The notes beneath the pieces are model-generated. The model was not told where the DNA came from and ran no database searches. It saw only the letters and a program-made list of their open reading frames with translations. Both the position numbers and the translations under genes were made by a program. Shown piece after piece: positions 58,903 to 64,000 of a DNA stretch of 64,000 nucleotides. The stretch is from Planotetraspora sp. A-T 1434 (GTDB lineage: Bacteria; Actinomycetota; Actinomycetes; Streptosporangiales; Streptosporangiaceae). The stretch lies in the NCBI RefSeq assembly GCF_025420585.1, contig NZ_JAOEGB010000010.1, positions 1 through 64,000 on the forward strand. The letters are read 5' to 3'. How positions within the stretch are numbered: position 1 is the first letter of the stretch; every line of letters begins with the position of its first letter.

Positions 58903-59763
58903 ATGGTCACTGAGGGTCACATCCGACATGACCATCTACGCTCGGAGTTCGAAGCGGCCAAAGATCTGCTGATCTGTCGCTACCTCGCCTGGGCGGATGA
59001 GCACGGCATGTCCGCCGACGGGATGGTGCTGTCGGCGGCTCTGGACTCGCGCCACCGTAGCCGCGACGGGCGGCTGGCTTACTGGGGTCCCGATCAGGTG
59101 CGGCGATTCCGCTGGGGTGGATTCCCCTGTACGTCGTAGGCCATCAGAGTGTTCTCGACGCCGCGCCTGAAAGCCTGCTGAAGCTCCTGCGTTACCTCGC
59201 CGTGTCCGGGCTGCGCGATCCGCGCGGTGCCGCCTTGGCGGAACTGGAGGCGGCCGTGGCCGGGGTCGCGGCGGAGTATTCGGTGGCGCTGGCCGACCCG
59301 CTCCGGCAGAGCATCGGGAAGTTCTGGGCGCAGACGGCGTTCGACAACGGTGTCGATCTGACTGACCGCAGAGCTTTGGACAGGTTCCGGCGGGACCTCG
59401 ATGCCGGGCGGGTGCGCTACGACGCCGACTTACTCGACAAGCTGGTCGAGGTCCGGTTCCGGGCGGCGGAGGTAGAGGAGGAGCGGGCTTTCGCTGATGG
59501 CTGGAGGACTGCTCGCGCTTCTGAAGTTGAGCGGTCCCGAAGAGGTCGTTGAACAGGTCACCGCGATGGCGGGGAAGGACGCGCTCGGGATGATCGAGGC
59601 GGTGCTGAACTCGGGCCACCCTGCCGATGAGGGTGTGAAGGAGTTGCGCATGCTGGTGGCCGAGCCGATGCGGGCCCGAGCTCACCGGTTGCGCCTTGTC
59701 CCCAGCCCGGCACCGGGATCACGCGGCCGCCACAGCGGCCACGGTAAGAAGCGCAGGCGCTGA
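58903..59763 (+). pseudogene. broken gene of a large actinobacterial protein family (copy 2)
   Basis: Frame a (from 58903) reads LICRYLAWADEHGMSADGMV to QVRRF. At about 59110 the homology shifts to the frame GWIPLYVVGHQSVLDAAPES, continuing through YDADLLDKLVEVRFRAAEVE to ERAFA near 59487. There it jumps into the frame SLMAGGLLALLKLSGPEEVV and MAGKDALGMIEAVLNSGHP, ending with a basic tail at 59763. Compared with copy 1 (10928-12552), about 370 codons of the middle are deleted and one frameshift is present. Copy 2 keeps the N-terminus that copy 1 has lost. Function unknown. Confidence 0.72.
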
Positions 59764-59817
59764 CAGTCCCGATCTGTCAGACTTTGGCAGATCAGGACAT
59801 TTTCGAAATATCAGGAT

Positions 59818-60012
59818 GTGCCCCCGGCCAGGGAACCGGAAGTAGATAAGCCGGACAGACCCCCTCTCACCAGGGGATTCCGTCTCGGCAGCTCACGGTT
59901 GAGGCGGTCCGGCCTCTTCCGGCGCGGCGTCTCCGTAGCCTCCGAGCCGTGGCGGAGGGATGAACGCGATACCTGGTCATCCAACCGCTGGATCCGGCCG
60001 ACGTCGACGGGC
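59818..60012. repeat. ~195-base direct repeat, copy B
   Basis: Same orientation as copy A at 57561-57757, with scattered substitutions and small indels and a nearly identical final 30 bases. It lies between the end of the copy-2 pseudogene and the response regulator gene. Confidence 0.7.
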
Positions 60013-60028
60013 AGAAGGCGTGACCGGG

Positions 60029-60703
60029 CTATCGGGTAGCGTTGCCGGTGTCCCAGGCCCAAGCGGCGATTCCGACCCGGTTGCGGACGCCGAGCTTGCG
60101 CTGGATTGCCGCGAGGTGGTTCTTCGCGGTGCCGGCGGCGATGAAAAGCTCGGCGGCGATCTCGGCGTTGCTCCGGCCCCGGGCGACCAGCCGGGCGACC
60201 TCGAGCTCGCGGGGGGTCAGCGCTTCCATGCCAGCGTGGTCGGCGGGCGATCTGGGCGGCAACGACGGCACGGCTAGGTGCCGCAGCAGGCGGACGGTGA
60301 CCTGCGGGCTGATGAGGGCGTCGCCGGCCACCGCGGCGCGTACGGCCTCCGCGAGCAAGGTCGGCCCGGACCGCTTGAGCAGGAACCCGCACGCCCCGTT
60401 ACGGAGCGCTGCGTACACGTACTCGTCCAGGTCGAACGAGGTCACGACGACAACCCGGAGCGGATCGGTGACCTGCGGGCCGGCGAGGATGCGAGTGAGT
60501 TCCAGGCCGTCCACACGGGGCATTCGGATGTCGGCGAGCACCACGTCGGGTCGCAGGTGGTGGGCCTGCTCCACAGCCGACTCCCCATCGGCGGCCTCCC
60601 CGATGACGGTCATGTCCGGTTGAGCGTCGAGGATGACGCGGTACGCGACCCGGATGTTCGCCTGGTCGTCGGCGATCAGGATCCGGATGGGGTGGTCTGT
60701 CAC
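60029..60703 (-). CDS. NarL/FixJ-family response regulator
   Basis: A 224-residue response regulator. The receiver domain has the acidic pair ADDQ, phosphorylation Asp in VVLADIRMP, Thr/Ser in VVVTSFD and Lys in LLKRSG. The C-terminal LuxR-type HTH runs LTPRELEVARLVARGRSNAE to KNHLAAIQRKLGVRNRV. GTG 60703 lies four bases after the stop of the histidine kinase gene, so the pair is co-translated. Targets probably include the divergent membrane protein gene at 61983. Confidence 0.92.
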   Translation of the reverse strand: MTDHPIRILIADDQANIRVAYRVILDAQPDMTVIGEAADGESAVEQAHHLRPDVVLADIRMPRVDGLELTRILAGPQVTDPLRVVVVTSFDLDEYVYAALRNGACGFLLKRSGPTLLAEAVRAAVAGDALISPQVTVRLLRHLAVPSLPPRSPADHAGMEALTPRELEVARLVARGRSNAEIAAELFIAAGTAKNHLAAIQRKLGVRNRVGIAAWAWDTGNATR

Positions 60704-60707
60704 AGCG

Positions 60708-61850
60708 TCACTGGGTCCGCCGGATCGGGGCGAGGCCCAGCGGACCGGCGGGGCGCGGCGCGCGCACCGGAAGCACCGCGGTAACCCGCCAACCGGTCGG
60801 CTCGGTCGGCCCGGCGGTCAGCTTGCCGCCGAGGGCGTCGACCCGCGCGGCCAGGCCGGCCAGCCCGAACGCGCCACGCCCCGAACCGCTGCGCCCCGCC
60901 CCGGTGCCATGGCCCACGGCGCGGGTCCCGCCGTCGTCGGTGACCTCGACCCGGACGGTGTCGCCCGGCGCACGGGCGACGGTGACCCGCACGTACGTCG
61001 CGCCGACGGCGTGCCGGCGCACGTTGGTGAGTGCCTCCACCACGATCCGGTACACCGTGGCGGAGACTTCGCGTGGCAACGGCGGCGCGCCCGCGGCCGG
61101 TGCCAGTTCGGGTTCGAGGTCGAGGTCCGCCGCAACCGGGCCGACGGCGGCGAACCGGTCGACGAGTCCCGGTAGGTCGCACACCGCGGGTTGCGGTGAC
61201 CGCGGCGCAGCTTCCACATCAGACCCGGTCGGCCAGCCGGCATCGTGAAGCAGATGAATGCTGCGGTCCACGGTCTCCAACGCGCGCAGCGCCGTCCGCT
61301 CGATCCGGTGGAGCACGTCGCCGACATCCGGCCCGCTGGCCCCGTCGGCGCCGGGAGTGAGGCCGAGAAGGACCTGTCCGGCCTGGGCCTGAAGCAGCAT
61401 CTCGTGGACGTCGTGGACCACGAAGTCGTGCAGGTCGTCGGCCAGCATCAGCCGCCCCGCCCGGCGGGCCGCCGCCACCGCCTTGGTCCGCCGCTCGTCA
61501 AGGGCGCGTAGATACAACCCGACGACGACCGCGAGTGCCGCGAGCGTCGCCCAGGTGGTGTACCCGCCGACAGACACGCCCGACCACGTCGGCGGACCGA
61601 ACCGTAGCTGCCACGACGGCACCGCCAGTCCGGCCAGTATTCCGGCCGTGACCGCGAAACCGGCCCTTGACCGGCGAACCGCCAGCAGGGTCAAAGTCAG
61701 CAATACGACAACCTCGACCAGACTCAGCACGCTGGCGACAGTCATGCCCTGCCGGTAGAAGTCACCGCACGCCAGCACCACGGCGTCGGCAGCCAGCGAC
61801 ACCAGGCCCACGCCGGCTGTCACCACGCCAACCCTGTCCCGCCCGCCCAT
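60708..61850 (-). CDS. sensor histidine kinase (HisKA_3 type)
   Basis: A 380-residue membrane sensor kinase. About five hydrophobic segments fill residues 5-140. The dimerisation domain carries the phospho-acceptor His in LADDLHDFVVHDVHEMLLQA. The ATPase domain has N box VVEALTNVRRHA, a G1 region VEVTDDGG and G2 GRGAFGLAGLAARVDALGG. The signal input appears to be the membrane region itself, as there is no large extracellular loop. ATG 61850 starts the hydrophobic region; longer open frame to 62213 runs into the divergent gene. It phosphorylates the response regulator encoded next. Confidence 0.88.
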   Translation of the reverse strand: MGGRDRVGVVTAGVGLVSLAADAVVLACGDFYRQGMTVASVLSLVEVVVLLTLTLLAVRRSRAGFAVTAGILAGLAVPSWQLRFGPPTWSGVSVGGYTTWATLAALAVVVGLYLRALDERRTKAVAAARRAGRLMLADDLHDFVVHDVHEMLLQAQAGQVLLGLTPGADGASGPDVGDVLHRIERTALRALETVDRSIHLLHDAGWPTGSDVEAAPRSPQPAVCDLPGLVDRFAAVGPVAADLDLEPELAPAAGAPPLPREVSATVYRIVVEALTNVRRHAVGATYVRVTVARAPGDTVRVEVTDDGGTRAVGHGTGAGRSGSGRGAFGLAGLAARVDALGGKLTAGPTEPTGWRVTAVLPVRAPRPAGPLGLAPIRRTQ

Positions 61851-61982
61851 GGTTTCCGAGCCTATGCCGTGGTTTGGGGGGCGGCATATATGCCGAATGG
61901 CACATCCGGCCCGCTCGCGGGCGGACAGCACCTGCCGGACGGCATCTGTCCAGTACACCAGCCGGCGCCGAGCCTGGTTGGC

Positions 61983-63713
61983 ATGACACATACACCGACG
62001 GATTTCGACGACAATCCGGCTCCGGCGACCACGCAGTCGGCACGATGGTCTTGGTTGGCCGGCTGGCCCGGCTGGATCGGCTGGGCTGCGACGGCATGGT
62101 CGCTGGCGTACGCGATACTCGGGCTGTTCTGGTGGGGCGGCGGTGCTGGTTTCCCGTTCGGCATCGCGCACGACCCCGCCGGCAAGGGGGTCTCGCTGCT
62201 CGAGCATGCGCAACCGGAGACGACCGGGCCGGTGCTTGCCGTGGCCGGGCTGTGTGGTGCGGCGGTCTCGGCGGTGCTCAGCCGTACCCGGCGGCGTGGG
62301 CTCATTGGGGGTGCGCTCGCCGGTGCGGGCTGGGCCACGGCCGTCGCGCTGGCCGTGGTGATTCCCGATTACCGGCCGCTGCTCGCCGTGGTGCGGGCGC
62401 CGATGCTACTGGTCGGGGCGCCGTTGGGCTGGACGGAGATCCGGTGGAGCGACTTCTTCGGGTTCTTCTTGCCCTGGCCCGTACTGAACCAGATCCTGTT
62501 CATAGCTGGTGGTCTGTTCTGGGCAGGGACGGTGCTCGCCTACCGGCGCCGGGTCCGTGCGGCCTGCGGCAACTGCGGCCGCGGTGACACCGTCGCCGTC
62601 TGGACCACAGCAATCGCGGCGGCACGCTGGGGCCGGTGGGCGGTCGCGGTCGCGGTGGCCGTCCCCATCGGGTACGCGTTGACCCGCTGGGCGTGGGCGC
62701 TGGACATCCCGCTCGGGGCGTCCCGGGCCGGGCTGCACAAGGAGGCGGCGGAGAGCCCCGGCATCTGGCTGGCCGGCGCCATGATCGCCACGATGGGTGC
62801 CGGTGGCGCGCTGCTCACCATCGGCCTGGTACGACCGTGGGGTGAGGTGTACCCGTGCTGGATCCCGTACCTGCGCGGGAAGCGGGTCCGGCCACGCACC
62901 GCGATCATCCCGGCGACGGCGGTCGCCCTGCTGGTCACCTCGGCCGGGTTGATGACTCTGCGCTGGTTGGTCGACGGCCGGATCGCCCTCAAGGCCGACA
63001 ACTGGGGCTTCTTCGTCCCAGAGTTCTTCTGGCCGGTGTGGGGCGGCGCGCTCGGCATGGCCACCCTCGCCTACCATCTCCGCCGCCGCGGCCGCTGCGC
63101 CTACTGTGGCCGGGGTGCCACGCCGATCCAGATCGTTCACCGGAAAACCGGTGCCGGTAGCGACACCCGTGCCCGGTCCATACCTCCGGCGCCCCGTTGG
63201 GCGGTGCGGGTGGCGTGGGTGGTACCGGTGTGCGTGTTGCCCTCGGCGGTATGGCGAGCCGCGACGGCGTTCGACGACGACATCAGTCTCGCGAATGAAG
63301 GGTGGTATCTCCTGTTGTTGTCAGCTCTGTCCATGGGCCTGGCGTTGCTCACCCTCGGGCTTGTCTACCCCTGGGGCGAGCGGGTGCCGAGGTGGGTGCC
63401 GGTGCTCGGCGGTCGGGACGTACCGGCCCGCGTAGCGGTCATCGTCGCCGCTACCGGTGCCATGCTCCTCATCGGGCTCTGCCTGTACGCCCTGTTGAAC
63501 TCGGTGCTCCATTTCGTCCCGCGCGGGCCGGTGCTTATCGGCGCGGGCGAGGCCGAACGGCCTCGACCCGGCTGGCCGGTGCTGATCCTCTACGCCCCGC
63601 TCCTGCTCTGGGGGCCACTATTGCTCACGGTTACCGTGAACTACTGGCGCCGGAATCCACGCGCGCACGCGCATGGGAGGGCAACGGCGAGGCGTAGGTG
63701 GCCGCAGCGGTAA
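61983..63713 (+). CDS. internally duplicated polytopic membrane protein
   Basis: A 576-residue membrane protein with about a dozen hydrophobic helices and a hydrophilic N-terminus (MTHTPTDFDDNPAPATTQSA). Two halves repeat the same pattern: a CGNCGRG or CAYCGRG motif after a helix, a loop of about 15-35 residues, four helices, then a LVRPWGEVYP or LVYPWGERVP motif. The CxxCGRG motifs could bind a metal on the cytoplasmic side. ATG 61983 is the first Met after the divergent promoter. It lies 133 bases from the histidine kinase start, so it is a probable target or sensor partner of that system. Function unknown. Confidence 0.72.
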   Translation: MTHTPTDFDDNPAPATTQSARWSWLAGWPGWIGWAATAWSLAYAILGLFWWGGGAGFPFGIAHDPAGKGVSLLEHAQPETTGPVLAVAGLCGAAVSAVLSRTRRRGLIGGALAGAGWATAVALAVVIPDYRPLLAVVRAPMLLVGAPLGWTEIRWSDFFGFFLPWPVLNQILFIAGGLFWAGTVLAYRRRVRAACGNCGRGDTVAVWTTAIAAARWGRWAVAVAVAVPIGYALTRWAWALDIPLGASRAGLHKEAAESPGIWLAGAMIATMGAGGALLTIGLVRPWGEVYPCWIPYLRGKRVRPRTAIIPATAVALLVTSAGLMTLRWLVDGRIALKADNWGFFVPEFFWPVWGGALGMATLAYHLRRRGRCAYCGRGATPIQIVHRKTGAGSDTRARSIPPAPRWAVRVAWVVPVCVLPSAVWRAATAFDDDISLANEGWYLLLLSALSMGLALLTLGLVYPWGERVPRWVPVLGGRDVPARVAVIVAATGAMLLIGLCLYALLNSVLHFVPRGPVLIGAGEAERPRPGWPVLILYAPLLLWGPLLLTVTVNYWRRNPRAHAHGRATARRRWPQR

Positions 63714-63812
63714 CACCCCGCCCCGCCGAGCCAGTGACAACAACGTTAAATCCATCGATATCGATTTGGATGATCGCGCCAGGCGAAATTCGGCGTATCC
63801 GTACGCCCGGTG

Positions 63813-64000
63813 TCACTCGCGGGCGGTCGCCGTGGAGCTCATGTCCGGGTAACGCGCACCGGCCACCCTCGCCGCCAGCGGTTCCAGCGCGGCGAGTTCG
63901 CTGTCCGGCAAGGCGAGCGTTGCGGCCGCGACGTTCTGACGAAGCCGAGCGGGCGAGCGTGTGCCGGGGATGGGTATGACGGTCAGGCCGTGGACCCGGG
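63813..64000 (-). CDS. aldo/keto reductase, C-terminal part (runs off the window)
   Basis: The minus strand from the window edge encodes VHGLTVIPIPGTRSPARLRQ, NVAAATLALPDSELAALEPL and a final AGARYPDMSS segment, ending at TGA 63813-63815. IPGTR followed by NVAA is the typical C-terminal NADPH-phosphate site of aldo/keto reductases. Only about 62 residues are inside the window. The 100 bases between it and the preceding convergent gene contain the palindrome ATCGATATCGAT at 63754-63765. Confidence 0.85.
   Translation of the reverse strand, partial: RVHGLTVIPIPGTRSPARLRQNVAAATLALPDSELAALEPLAARVAGARYPDMSSTATARE

Noticed and set aside
63754-63765. ATCGATATCGAT palindrome as an operator
   Set aside because: It lies between convergent gene ends, away from any start codon, so a regulatory role is not supported.

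Overview
The window is high-GC DNA with GTG and TTG starts, purine-rich ribosome binding sites and many families typical of filamentous actinomycetes: a SapA-like spore protein, CGNR and WYL regulators, NB-ARC/LuxR regulators, DUF5996, GAP1-type GTPase systems and GH95/GH36 glycosidases. A soil actinomycete, perhaps of the Streptosporangiales, is my inference; no rRNA or tRNA gene is present to fix it.

Layout. (1) 1-6444 looks like the edge of a natural-product locus: a free-standing peptidyl carrier protein, a PCP/acyl-type flavin hydroxylase, a 3Fe-4S type ferredoxin, prephenate dehydrogenase, a kynurenine-formamidase-like hydrolase, then a secreted Asn/Cys-rich protein and a DUF5996 protein. 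(2) 6491-10804 holds two short-chain dehydrogenases (SDRs), a two-EF-hand protein and an NB-ARC regulator that lacks its DNA-binding domain. (3) 10928-12916 is gene debris: a broken member of a large actinobacterial family and a broken glycerophosphodiesterase. (4) 13334-21167 is a defence island. A C5 DNA methyltransferase, GIY-YIG nuclease and Vsr repair nuclease read rightward. A fully overlapping four-gene operon (unknown protein, ParB-like protein, SNF2-type helicase, DUF3883-type nuclease) reads leftward. I cannot match the four-gene set to a named system. (5) 21863-24260 has a small conserved protein, a Nudix hydrolase, an XRE regulator and a frameshifted small gene. (6) 24284-32023 is a second conflict-type locus: a Ser/Thr kinase with an MgtE-N-like tail and a DUF4407 membrane coiled-coil protein, divergent from a vWA-like protein, a P-loop GTPase and a GAP1-like membrane-anchored protein.

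(7) 32101-37079 carries SDRs, a VKOR-family protein and a complete NB-ARC/LuxR regulator. (8) 37470-45006 is a carbohydrate locus: CE7 esterase and GH95 fucosidase (overlapping operon), ROK repressor, GH36 alpha-galactosidase, and the decayed remains of its ABC permeases. (9) 45071-54993 is ordinary accessory genome: SapA-like protein, Nudix, HAD, an aldehyde dehydrogenase/cysteine hydrolase operon with a divergent TetR, a VOC/WYL pair with a perfect operator palindrome, a Thr/Pro-rich secreted protein, and a CGNR/SDR divergent pair. (10) 55140-60012 is a rearrangement zone: truncated YCII and HAD genes, a lower-GC unknown gene, a tiny membrane protein, an IS21-type transposase scrap, a nitronate monooxygenase, a second broken copy of the large family seen in (3), and two ~195 bp direct repeats. 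(11) 60029-64000 holds a NarL-type two-component pair, a divergent internally duplicated membrane protein, and the C-terminus of an aldo/keto reductase running off the end.

Most notable are the four-gene helicase operon with its promoter-overlapping operator, the GTPase/GAP1/kinase locus, the Asn/Cys-rich exported protein, and the two complementary relics of one large gene family about 48 kb apart.
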